NCBI GenBank assembly: GCA_946481425.1
Contig: CAMLNT010000146.1
Coordinates: 1 to 6,114, forward strand
Reading direction: 5' to 3'
DNA from: an uncultured Brevundimonas sp.
GTDB taxonomy: Bacteria; Pseudomonadota; Alphaproteobacteria; Caulobacterales; Caulobacteraceae
DNA: 6,114 bases
Position 1 is the first letter of the stretch, and each line of letters begins with the position of its first letter. The notes under the pieces were generated by a model. The model was not told where the DNA came from. It was given only the letters and a program-made list of their open reading frames with translations, and ran no database searches. Shown one piece after another: positions 1 through 5,470 of the stretch. Made by a program: the position numbers and the translations under genes.

Positions 1-422
1 TTGAGCTGAACCGTGTCGGTCCAGAGCGGCGCGGTCAGGTCGTAGAACTCGCCGAGCATGCCGGTGGCGCGCTTCTGGAAACCACCCATGATGGCGGCCG
101 CCGCCGTATCGTGCGCCGCAACGTCGTTCATGTAGACGATGCGGCCTTCCCAGAAGTCGATGCCGATCTTGCGATCCTTGACCAGGCCATGGAGCCGGTT
201 GAACATCGTCACCAGGCGATCGCACTCCGGCTCCGTCAGGAAATCCGGGATGATGATAAAGTCCTGGTCGGCGTATTCCTCAGGCGTGATCCAGGCCGTG
301 TCCGGGCCGGGCGTCAGCACACCGTCCACCACACGGGCGCGTCCAGCGTGATTGGCGGCGCTTTGTCCGAAATCGACGGACGACATGCGGCTTTGAGGCG
401 TCCAAGCCTTGCGGTCGACCAT
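1..422 (-). CDS. Probable 2OG-Fe(II) oxygenase (prolyl 4-hydroxylase-like), N-terminal part, cut by left edge
   Basis: About 140 codons are visible, read leftwards from ATG at 422, with no stop before the window ends. The start is supported by a GGAGGG ribosome binding site (427-432 on the complement), 4 nt before the ATG. The fragment begins MVDRKAW and has a variable, probably disordered first 45 residues. It then shows FIIIPDFLTEPECDRLV, the 'final strand plus ECD helix' pattern that opens many prolyl 4-hydroxylase/2OG-Fe(II) oxygenase domains. It ends in APLWTDTVQL, which in that family immediately precedes the jelly-roll core. The diagnostic HxD...H iron ligands and the 2-oxoglutarate Arg/Lys would lie beyond the window, so catalysis is inferred from the N-terminal pattern only. 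The gene is divergent from lolA across 190 bp. Substrate unknown; such enzymes hydroxylate protein or small-molecule substrates. Confidence 0.6.
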   Translation of the reverse strand, partial: MVDRKAWTPQSRMSSVDFGQSAANHAGRARVVDGVLTPGPDTAWITPEEYADQDFIIIPDFLTEPECDRLVTMFNRLHGLVKDRKIGIDFWEGRIVYMNDVAAHDTAAAAIMGGFQKRATGMLGEFYDLTAPLWTDTVQL

Positions 423-499
423 GTGTCCCTCCGATACGCGTCCCGGCCCCCGTAACGGCTAACACGAGCATCTGGATGCGGGAAATGACGCCGCCTGAC

Positions 500-524
500 G
501 GAACCGACCAAGCTGAACGACGCT
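500..524 (+). promoter_or_regulatory. Weak EcfG (general stress sigma)-like promoter motif upstream of lolA
   Basis: GGAAC at 500-504 is followed after exactly 16 nt by CGCT at 521-524. The alphaproteobacterial EcfG/sigT consensus is GGAAC-N16/17-CGTT, so this has a perfect -35 and one mismatch in the -10. It points toward lolA and would give a leader of about 80 nt. One mismatch in a four-base box is weak evidence. Confidence 0.25.
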
Positions 525-560
525 TCATCCCGGCGCCGGACAATGGCCGCGCTTAGGCCC

Positions 561-588
561 TTGCGGCGACAAGCCTGATCGCTAGAGA
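561..588 (+). promoter_or_regulatory. Candidate housekeeping promoter of lolA
   Basis: TTGCGGC at 561-567 is followed after 13 nt by GCTAGAGA at 581-588. This fits the Caulobacter sigma73 pattern (TTGACGS, 10-14 nt, GCTANAWC) with mismatches in both boxes. Transcription would begin near 595, giving a leader of about 20 nt that just contains the AAAGGAGAT ribosome binding site at 597-604. Confidence 0.4.
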
Positions 589-612
589 CGACCCCGAAAG
601 GAGATCAGACTC

Positions 613-1230
613 ATGAGCCTGACCCGTAGAAACCTCATGGGCGCCGCGGGCGCCTTCACTGCCTTGGCCATGGCCGGCCCCGCGCTCGCCCAGTCGGGGC
701 TGAACGCCGAGCAGCGCCGCCTGGTCGAGCGGGCCCAAGCCTATATGAACACGATGCGCTCGGTGCGTGGTCGCTTCGCCGAGACCGGTCCGCGCGGCCA
801 GCGCTCGTCGGGCGCCTTCTATCTGCGCCGTCCGGGCCGGATGCGCTTCGAATACGACGCGCCGTCGCGGCTGGTCGTGGTGGCCGATGGCAACTTCATC
901 CACCGCTGGGACCCGCGCCTGGAAGCCTATCAGCGCGTCCCGACCAACCAGACGCCGCTGAGCCTGCTGCTGGGCGAAAGCGCCAGCTTCTCGAGCCGCT
1001 ACATCGCCATCGACAGCGTGTCGGCGACGTCGGACGGCTGCCAGATCCGCCTGCGCGACAACCGTCGTCCGCGCGAAGGTTCGCTGACCCTGGTGTTCGG
1101 CGGCTCGCCCTATCGTCTGCGCGAATGGACGGTGCGCGACGCGCAGGGCTCCGCGACCCGGGTGCAGCTGGCGACGATCAACGCCGCCTCCGGCCTGGCC
1201 GACAGCCTGTTCCGCAATCCGAGGGCTTAA
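613..1230 (+). CDS. lolA: Outer-membrane lipoprotein carrier protein LolA
   Basis: A 205-residue periplasmic chaperone. In the Lol pathway LolA takes lipoproteins released by the inner-membrane LolCDE ABC transporter and carries them to the outer membrane. Residues 1-26 are a signal peptide with cleavage predicted after A-L-A (24-26), leaving a mature protein of about 179 residues, the usual size. The signal carries a twin-arginine element T-R-R-N-L-M (4-9), so export by Tat is possible rather than by Sec. The mature part shows LolA hallmarks: an N-terminal helix (RLVERAQAYMNTM), then R-G-R-F, F-Y-L-R-R-P-G-R-M-R-F-E-Y, the strand V-V-V-A-D-G-N, and the later segment L-T-L-V-F. The start is fixed by a strong ribosome binding site (AAGGAG at 598-603). 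In Caulobacter relatives I would expect ftsK upstream of lolA; here the neighbour is a divergent oxygenase gene. The family call is firm; Tat routing is inferred. Confidence 0.9.
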   Translation: MSLTRRNLMGAAGAFTALAMAGPALAQSGLNAEQRRLVERAQAYMNTMRSVRGRFAETGPRGQRSSGAFYLRRPGRMRFEYDAPSRLVVVADGNFIHRWDPRLEAYQRVPTNQTPLSLLLGESASFSSRYIAIDSVSATSDGCQIRLRDNRRPREGSLTLVFGGSPYRLREWTVRDAQGSATRVQLATINAASGLADSLFRNPRA

Positions 1231-1254
1231 GCGTCACCGTTGCGGGACTGACAC

Positions 1255-1292
1255 ATTGTCGCGCCCAGGTGCGAGCAATTTGACTTTTCTCT
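1255..1292 (+). terminator. Weak candidate terminator of lolA
   Basis: ATTGTCGC (1255-1262) pairs with GCGAGCAAT (1271-1279) with one bulged G and an 8-nt loop. It is followed by a T-rich but interrupted stretch to about 1292. The stem is modest, and the T-rich stretch also contains the -35 box of the sRNA promoter, so this may be coincidental. Confidence 0.3.
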
Positions 1293-1307
1293 TGTGAGTG
1301 TCATTAT
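1280..1307 (+). promoter_or_regulatory. Sigma70-like promoter of the intergenic small RNA
   Basis: TTGACT (1280-1285; five of six consensus bases) and CATTAT (1302-1307; four of six) are separated by 16 nt. They sit in a locally AT-rich patch that stands out from the surrounding GC-rich sequence. Transcription would start near 1314. No EcfG motif (GGAAC...CGTT) is visible in this gap, so stress-sigma control is not supported. Confidence 0.5.
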
Positions 1308-1313
1308 CGCCAC

Positions 1314-1430
1314 AGGCTTTGGACGGCGGTCCGGGCCCCGCCATCGGCCAGTCCCCTCCCGATGGCGACGTGAGAGACGATCCCCTCCGGCGCCCGGCTC
1401 GAACCTCCCGAGCCGGGCGCCATTTTCTTT
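1314..1430 (+). ncRNA. Candidate trans-acting small RNA with C-rich anti-Shine-Dalgarno loops
   Basis: A transcript of about 115 nt is bounded by its own promoter (1280-1307) and a strong intrinsic terminator (1389-1430), with no credible reading frame inside. A perfect 9-bp hairpin (1339-1347 with 1359-1367) displays an 11-nt C-rich loop. CCCCTCCC lies at 1353-1360, CCCCTCC in the single-stranded linker at 1382-1388, and CCTCCC in the terminator loop at 1404-1409. All three are complementary to GGAGG-type ribosome binding sites. C/U-rich loops of this kind are known in alphaproteobacterial regulatory RNAs such as Caulobacter GsrN, rhizobial alpha-r14 RNAs and Rhodobacter CcsR RNAs. Membership of one of these families is an inference from architecture, not sequence identity. 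The 5' end could also fold differently (1325-1329 with 1338-1342). The alternative reading is a long lolA 3' UTR or a processed 3'-derived RNA. Confidence 0.55.
1389..1430 (+). terminator. Strong intrinsic terminator before xthA
   Basis: A perfect 12-bp GC-rich stem (1389-1400 with 1410-1421), extendable by one G-C pair, has a 7-9 nt loop and is followed by ATTTTCTTT (1422-1430). It works only for plus-strand transcription, since the other side has no T-run. It ends lolA and/or the small RNA 27 nt before xthA. Confidence 0.88.
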
Positions 1431-1457
1431 GCGGCGGGCGCCCGATAAGGCTGGGCC

Positions 1458-2252
1458 ATGCTGAGAATCGCCACCTGGAACATCAACTCCGTCCGCCTGC
1501 GCGCCGATCAGGTCGAACGGTTCGTGGCCGAGCAGCAGCCGGACGTGCTGTGCCTGCAGGAAATCAAATGCCGGACCGAAGAGTTTCCCTCGTCGGTCTT
1601 CAAGGCGGCGGGACTGCCGTACCTGAGGGTCAACGGTCAGAAGGGCTGGCACGGGGTGGCGATCGCCTCGCGCTATCCGATCGCGGACGCCGGCGGGTTC
1701 AATGCCTGCCGCGAGGGCCATGCGCGGTGTGTGTCGGGCCGGGTGCAGGGCATCGAGATCCAGAACTTCTACATCCCGGCCGGCGGCGATGTGGCCGACC
1801 GAGAGCTGAACCCGAAGTTCGATCACAAGCTGGATTTCTACGAGGCCCTGACTCGCGAGATGGCGAGGCGGGACAAGCAGGCGCCCCTGGTGCTGGCGGG
1901 GGACTTCAACATCGCGCCGGGCGAGAACGACGTCTGGAACCACCGCTACATGTCCAAGATCGTCAGCCACACGCCGGTCGAGGTGGAGACGCTCAGGCGG
2001 CTTCAGGCGGCCGGCGAGTTCGCAGATGTCGTGCGCGACCAGATCCCGGAGCCGACCAAGCTGGCCAGCTGGTGGAGCTACAGGGCGCAGGATTTCAGGA
2101 AATCGAACCGCGGCCTGAGGCTGGACCATATCTGGACCTCGCCGGGTCTGACGCCGCGGGTGATGGCGGGTTCGGCGAAAATCCACGAAGACTGCCGCGC
2201 CTGGGAGCGGCCGAGCGACCACGCGCCGGTGACGGTGGATATCGCCAGCTAG
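1458..2252 (+). CDS. xthA: Exodeoxyribonuclease III (AP endonuclease, ExoIII/Xth family)
   Basis: A 264-residue, full-length cytoplasmic enzyme of base-excision repair. It cleaves DNA 5' of abasic sites, removes blocked 3' ends and degrades duplex DNA 3' to 5', with Mg2+. The endonuclease/exonuclease/phosphatase fold shows every catalytic motif: W-N-I-N-S (Asn8), L-Q-E-I-K (Glu35, metal), N-F-Y-I-P (Tyr105), G-D-F-N (Asp149, Asn151), L-R-L-D-H-I-W (Asp223) and the terminal S-D-H-A-P (Asp254, His255). The N-terminal M-L-R-I-A-T-W is the usual start of this family, which supports ATG 1458; the upstream ribosome binding site (AAGG at 1447-1450) is only fair. It sits 27 nt after a strong terminator, so expression needs a promoter very close to the start or terminator read-through. 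Its 3' end meets the convergent permease gene after 7 nt. Confidence 0.95.
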   Translation: MLRIATWNINSVRLRADQVERFVAEQQPDVLCLQEIKCRTEEFPSSVFKAAGLPYLRVNGQKGWHGVAIASRYPIADAGGFNACREGHARCVSGRVQGIEIQNFYIPAGGDVADRELNPKFDHKLDFYEALTREMARRDKQAPLVLAGDFNIAPGENDVWNHRYMSKIVSHTPVEVETLRRLQAAGEFADVVRDQIPEPTKLASWWSYRAQDFRKSNRGLRLDHIWTSPGLTPRVMAGSAKIHEDCRAWERPSDHAPVTVDIAS

Positions 2253-2259
2253 CCCCCGC

Positions 2260-3672
2260 CTAGAACGGGAAGAAGATCGGGATCGCGATCATGGCCGCGA
2301 CCCAGGTCACGAGGTTGAGCGGTATGCCGACGCGGACAAAGTCGAGATAGTTGTAGCCCGCCATCTGGTAGACCAAAACGTTGGTCTGATAGCCGAAGGG
2401 CGTGGCGAAGGCGGCGGACGCCGCCATCATGGTCGCCACCAGGAAAGGACGGGCGTCGACGCCGAGGCCGTCCGCGAGCGCCACGGCTACCGGCGTGATC
2501 AGAACGGCCACGGTGGCGTTGGACAGAAGCTCGGTCGCAAAAAGGGTCACGCCGTAGAAGATCACGAGCGCCCCGAGCGGGCCGAGCGGGCGGATGACGT
2601 CGATGAGGCGCTCGGCGCCGGCCTGGGCGAGGCCCGTGACTTCCAGCGCCATGCCGACCACGACCATCCCTGCGATCAGCAGCAGGATTTCGGGACGCAG
2701 GCCGGCATAGGCCTCCTCTGCGGTGATGACGCGCGCGAGTATCAGGACCACGGCGCCTGCGAAGGCTGTGGCGGCGATGGGAGCCAGACCGAGCGCGGAC
2801 ACCACGATGACAGCGAGGAACACTCCGATGGAGGCCAGCGCCTGACCGATGCGCAGGGGGCGGTGAGCGCCTTCCTCGAACAGATCGACGTCTCCGAGGA
2901 CGGCGTCGCCGGAACCGTCCGTTCTCTCGCGGGGCGGCCCGAAGGCGAACAGGCCGAGCAGCCGACGGGCGGGACGGGGCCTGAGCGCCGCACGCTCGGC
3001 GGCGCGGGCGCGGGCGGCCGCGCGCTGTTCGCGCTTCATGCGAACCTCGTCGAGCCGGGCCGGACGGTCGAGCTGACGGGCGCCGACCAGATAGAGATAG
3101 GCTGCGCCGGCGAGGGCGATGACGGCGCCCACGCCGGTGATCTCGAACAGGCCGAAGACCGGCTGGCCGGCGTTTCGGGCCATGTCGTTGACCAGCAGGT
3201 TGGTCGAGGTGCCGATCAGGGTCAGCAGGCCGCCGAGGACCACGACGTAACTGAGCGGCATGAGATACCGTTTGGGCGACTGGCCCAGCGACGTGGCCAT
3301 GTCGCGGACGACCGGCGCGGCCAGGACCACCACGGGCGTGTTGTTCAGAAAACCGCCGACCGAGCCGCAGGCGGCGATGACCAGCCAGATCGCCTGGGCC
3401 CCCATGACGCGGGTGAGGTTCTGGGCCTTGCGTATCAGCCAGGCCAGCAGGCCCGACAGTTCGATGGCGTAGGCGATGACGAACAGGCCGGCGAGGGCGA
3501 TGACGGCGGGGCTGGCGAAGGCGCCCTGGACCTCGACGGGGCGGACCACGCCGAGCATCAGCAGGACCGCCGCGCCGGTCAGCGCGACCACGTCGGCGCG
3601 CAGCTTGCCGTGGATCAGGGCCCCGACGACGGCGGCCAGCACCAAGAGCGCGATGATCTGGTCGAAAGTCAT
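2260..3672 (-). CDS. SLC13/DASS-family anion permease lacking the usual TrkA_C (RCK_C) loop domains
   Basis: A 470-residue inner-membrane protein with about 10-12 hydrophobic segments in two halves. Each half carries the paired family motifs: N-N-T-P (110-113) and G-T-S-T-N (154-158) in the first, S-N-A-T (384-387) and Y-Q-T-N (428-431) in the second. The second is followed by the Q-M-A-G-Y-N-Y-L-D-F-V-R-V-G signature typical of SLC13 transporters. Relatives import sulfate, dicarboxylates or other anions, usually with sodium; the substrate cannot be told here. Many bacterial members have two TrkA_C regulatory domains in the central cytoplasmic loop. Here that loop (about 199-278) is only 80 residues, with an Arg/Ala-rich helix (211-237) and an acidic stretch (251-267). 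I chose ATG 3672 (MTFDQ) over an in-frame GTG at 3687: the GTG lacks a ribosome binding site, whereas AGGGG lies just before the ATG. The gene is divergent from the lipoprotein gene. Confidence 0.88.
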   Translation of the reverse strand: MTFDQIIALLVLAAVVGALIHGKLRADVVALTGAAVLLMLGVVRPVEVQGAFASPAVIALAGLFVIAYAIELSGLLAWLIRKAQNLTRVMGAQAIWLVIAACGSVGGFLNNTPVVVLAAPVVRDMATSLGQSPKRYLMPLSYVVVLGGLLTLIGTSTNLLVNDMARNAGQPVFGLFEITGVGAVIALAGAAYLYLVGARQLDRPARLDEVRMKREQRAAARARAAERAALRPRPARRLLGLFAFGPPRERTDGSGDAVLGDVDLFEEGAHRPLRIGQALASIGVFLAVIVVSALGLAPIAATAFAGAVVLILARVITAEEAYAGLRPEILLLIAGMVVVGMALEVTGLAQAGAERLIDVIRPLGPLGALVIFYGVTLFATELLSNATVAVLITPVAVALADGLGVDARPFLVATMMAASAAFATPFGYQTNVLVYQMAGYNYLDFVRVGIPLNLVTWVAAMIAIPIFFPF

Positions 3673-3693
3673 GAACCCCTGCGCCACCCGGAC

Positions 3694-3701
3694 GCTAAAC
3701 G
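3694..3701 (+). promoter_or_regulatory. Possible -10 element of the lipoprotein gene
   Basis: GCTAAACG matches the first six positions of the Caulobacter -10 consensus GCTANAWC. Transcription would begin at about 3705-3708, essentially on the first ATG of the lipoprotein gene, giving a leaderless or nearly leaderless message. I see no convincing -35 box 10-14 nt upstream. Confidence 0.3.
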
Positions 3702-3704
3702 TGT

Positions 3705-4601
3705 ATGGTCAAGCGGATGGGATGCAAGCCAAGTTCCATGACGACGACGTCAGCGGTGCTGGCGGCCCTGCTTCTGGCGGGGTGCGAGCGCGAGACGCCG
3801 GCGCCTGACGGCGCGCCGGCGCCGGCGCAGAACCCGGGTCCGGCCGCGCCGACGACGCTCGGACGGGCCGACATCGTGGCGGCGCTGGCCCTGGCTGCGT
3901 CGGCCCATGCGGCGGGCGCCGAGCCGGGCGATGCGGCGACGATCGCGGGACGGACCTTCTCGATCCGGCTGCCGTTCGGCTGTTTCGGCCCGGCCGGCGA
4001 GCCGGGGTCGCAGGGCCTGAGCGGCGAGGGACTGGCGAGCTGGCGCTGGGACGAGGACCGGCGCGGACAGGTGCTGACCCTGACGCCGGCGGACTGGACA
4101 CGGTCGGACGATCTGCTGGCCCCGGGCGCCGAGCCGGACTGGGAGCGGGTCGACGGCTACTGGATCGCCCGGCCCTGGCTGTCGGAGGAGACCTGTCCGG
4201 CGCCTGCGCCACCCCGGCCGCAGCCGGAACGCGAGGCCGAGGCCGCCGAGCGGGACGAACCCGCCGCCGAAACGGCGCCGGCCCGACCTGCGCCCGCGCC
4301 GTTCACCGCAGGGCTCGCCGCTATCCGGACCGAGGAGGCCTCGCGGCTTGGACGGGGCGATGGCGAACCCTACCGCTTCGTGGTGCGCGGCGAGGGCGAA
4401 GCGCCACCGGCCGTGCCGCGGGGCGGCTATCGCGTGGTGCTGGAAGGCCGGATCGGCGCCTTCCCGGACGGGCATCCGGTGCGGTGTTCGTCGGAAGGCC
4501 CCAACAGCCGGCCGGTTTGCATCGCCGCGATCGTTCTCGACCGCGTCGCGTTCGAGACGGCCGACGGGCAGCAGCTCAGCGAGTGGCGGCCGGAAGGCTA
4601 G
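3705..4601 (+). CDS. Putative outer-membrane lipoprotein of unknown function, two domains joined by a Pro/Glu/Ala linker
   Basis: 298 residues. I do not recognise the family. A lipoprotein signal ends in the perfect lipobox L-A-G-C with Cys27 as lipidation site. Residue +2 is Glu, not the inner-membrane retention Asp, so transport to the outer membrane by the Lol system (LolA is encoded nearby) is expected. Residues 31-50 are an Ala/Pro tether. A first folded part (about 52-164) has two cysteines (93, 164) and several Trp. Residues 165-199 are a Pro/Glu/Ala-rich linker. A second part (about 200-298) is beta-rich with Cys261 and Cys272, so one disulfide per domain is plausible. The start is uncertain among ATGs at 3705, 3717 and 3738, none with a good ribosome binding site. 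I favour 3705 because only it gives a strongly basic signal n-region (Lys3, Arg4, Lys8). Its stop overlaps the convergent Trm112-like stop. Confidence 0.75.
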   Translation: MVKRMGCKPSSMTTTSAVLAALLLAGCERETPAPDGAPAPAQNPGPAAPTTLGRADIVAALALAASAHAAGAEPGDAATIAGRTFSIRLPFGCFGPAGEPGSQGLSGEGLASWRWDEDRRGQVLTLTPADWTRSDDLLAPGAEPDWERVDGYWIARPWLSEETCPAPAPPRPQPEREAEAAERDEPAAETAPARPAPAPFTAGLAAIRTEEASRLGRGDGEPYRFVVRGEGEAPPAVPRGGYRVVLEGRIGAFPDGHPVRCSSEGPNSRPVCIAAIVLDRVAFETADGQQLSEWRPEG

Positions 4602-4622
4602 AGCTTGCGGGCCTCGTCCGGC
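4589..4622. other. Hairpin spanning the two convergent stop codons
   Basis: GCCGGAAGGC (4589-4598) pairs with GCCT (4611-4614) plus TCCGGC (4617-4622) around a 2-nt bulge, giving 10 bp and a 12-nt loop. It covers the 3' ends of both the lipoprotein and the Trm112-like genes. There is no T-run on either strand, so it is not a standard intrinsic terminator. It could protect 3' ends or assist termination. Confidence 0.3.
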
Positions 4623-4789
4623 AGCATGATCGGCACGCCGTCGCGGATGGGATAGGCGAGCTTCGCGCCCTTGGACACGAGCTCACCCTTCTGGCGGTCC
4701 CAGGTCAGGGGGCCCTTGGTAACCGGGCAGACCAGCACTTCGAGAAGGCGGGGGTCGACCGCGGGCGGTACGGAAAAGTCGTCGCTCAT
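4598..4789 (-). CDS. Trm112/YcaR (UPF0434)-family small protein with degenerate zinc site
   Basis: 63 residues, the normal size. The segment [11 protein letters not shown] (13-23) and [12 protein letters not shown] (45-56) match the YcaR/Trm112 pattern (L-L-E-I-x-x-C-P-V-C ... F-P-I-R-x-G-I-P). Eukaryotic and archaeal Trm112 activates methyltransferases; the bacterial role is poorly defined. In E. coli YcaR the motif is C-P-V-C and a further Cys follows. Here it is C21-P-V-T24 and Ser39 stands where the later Cys would be, so a four-Cys zinc site is not possible. ATG 4789 is chosen because a longer in-frame start at 4825 would run into the upstream LON-domain gene and add 12 unconserved residues. 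The gene begins 7 nt after that gene's stop and is probably translationally coupled. It is the last gene of a three-gene operon. Confidence 0.87.
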   Translation of the reverse strand: MSDDFSVPPAVDPRLLEVLVCPVTKGPLTWDRQKGELVSKGAKLAYPIRDGVPIMLPDEARKL

Positions 4790-4796
4790 CTGGGCT

Positions 4797-5459
4797 TCAT
4801 TGCATGGAAGGCGGTTCGCCGTCATCCGGATCGACGATGGCCGTGTCGATCTCGAGGATGGCGATCAAAGCCTCGGCGCGGGCGTCTAGGCTCGGCGCCT
4901 CCAGCAGCAACTGTTTGGAAGCGGGCTCGAACGGGAGGGCGATCGACAGGCTGTTGATCAACGGTTCGGGCGGCGCCTGTTCGGCGGTGTCCCAGTCGAT
5001 CTCCAGCGAGCGTCGGCGGAGGTAACTGGTCAACGCCGCCACCAGACGCGCGCGGTCGAAGCCTTCGAGATCCTCCTCCTGGGAGAGGTCGTCCTCGTAG
5101 GGCGCATAGTCCAGCCGACACTGGCGGTAGGGCGACTGGACCGGCAGTTCCGAGGCGATCCGCGCGCGGCAGACGCCGGTCAGGGTGATCAGATAGCGGC
5201 CGTCAGAGGTCTCGGCAAAGCTGGTGATCCGGCCCACGCAGCCGACTTCGGCGAGGTCGGGCCTGATCGACGGACCACCCTGCGTCTGGACCATGGCGAT
5301 CAGGCGGTCTCCGGCCATCGCGTCATCGATCATGTTCAGGTAGCGCGGCTCGAAGATGTTCAGCGGCAGCTGCGCGCGCGGCAACAGGATCACGCCGCCC
5401 AGCGGGAAGACCGGGACGATGTCCGAAAGATCGGAAATCCGGACGATGCTGCGCGGCAT
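4797..5459 (-). CDS. Stand-alone LON peptidase substrate-binding (LON N-terminal) domain protein
   Basis: 220 residues, consisting only of the Lon N-terminal substrate-recognition domain plus a helical C-terminus. There is no AAA+ Walker motif and no Ser-Lys protease dyad. The domain opens with [13 protein letters not shown] (15-27) and P-L-N-I-F-E-P-R-Y (32-40), followed by V-G-C-V-G-R-I (72-78) and [13 protein letters not shown] (86-98), all classic for this family. In full-length Lon this region recognises unfolded substrates; single-domain proteins of this kind are widespread in Alphaproteobacteria but without a firm role. ATG 5459 (MPRSIVR) is chosen: AGAAGG lies about 7 nt upstream, whereas the in-frame extension to 5585 overlaps cnoX and is Arg-rich shadow sequence. 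It lies 11 nt after the cnoX stop and 7 nt before the Trm112-like gene. Confidence 0.92.
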   Translation of the reverse strand: MPRSIVRISDLSDIVPVFPLGGVILLPRAQLPLNIFEPRYLNMIDDAMAGDRLIAMVQTQGGPSIRPDLAEVGCVGRITSFAETSDGRYLITLTGVCRARIASELPVQSPYRQCRLDYAPYEDDLSQEEDLEGFDRARLVAALTSYLRRRSLEIDWDTAEQAPPEPLINSLSIALPFEPASKQLLLEAPSLDARAEALIAILEIDTAIVDPDDGEPPSMQ

Positions 5460-5470
5460 GAGGGCCCTTC

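Noticed and set aside
280..543. An 87-codon minus-strand frame and a 114-codon plus-strand frame (111-455) at the left end.
   Set aside because: They overlap the oxygenase frame, which has a good ribosome binding site and a recognisable 2OG-oxygenase N-terminal pattern and is open to the window edge.
1429..1449. TTGCGG (1429) and GATAAG (1444) as a promoter for xthA.
   Set aside because: The spacing is far too short for a sigma70-type promoter.
1227..2222. A 331-codon open frame on the minus strand opposite xthA, and a 321-codon plus-strand frame at 1298-2263.
   Set aside because: Both cover xthA, which has every catalytic motif of its family. The other frames are Arg/Gly/Pro-rich low-complexity products of high GC content and would also run through the terminator and sRNA region.
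2863..3741. A 292-codon plus-strand open frame opposite the permease.
   Set aside because: Its Asp/Gly/Gln/His-rich composition is the usual antisense image of a hydrophobic membrane-protein gene, and it resembles no family.
3799..3830. Dense GCGCC/GGCGC palindromes near the start of the lipoprotein gene.
   Set aside because: They follow from codons for an Ala/Pro/Gly tether in a GC-rich genome, with no sign of a regulatory site.
3750..4475. Long Arg/Pro-rich minus-strand frames opposite the lipoprotein gene.
   Set aside because: They lack ribosome binding sites and domain signatures. The plus frame has a perfect lipobox and a sensible domain layout.
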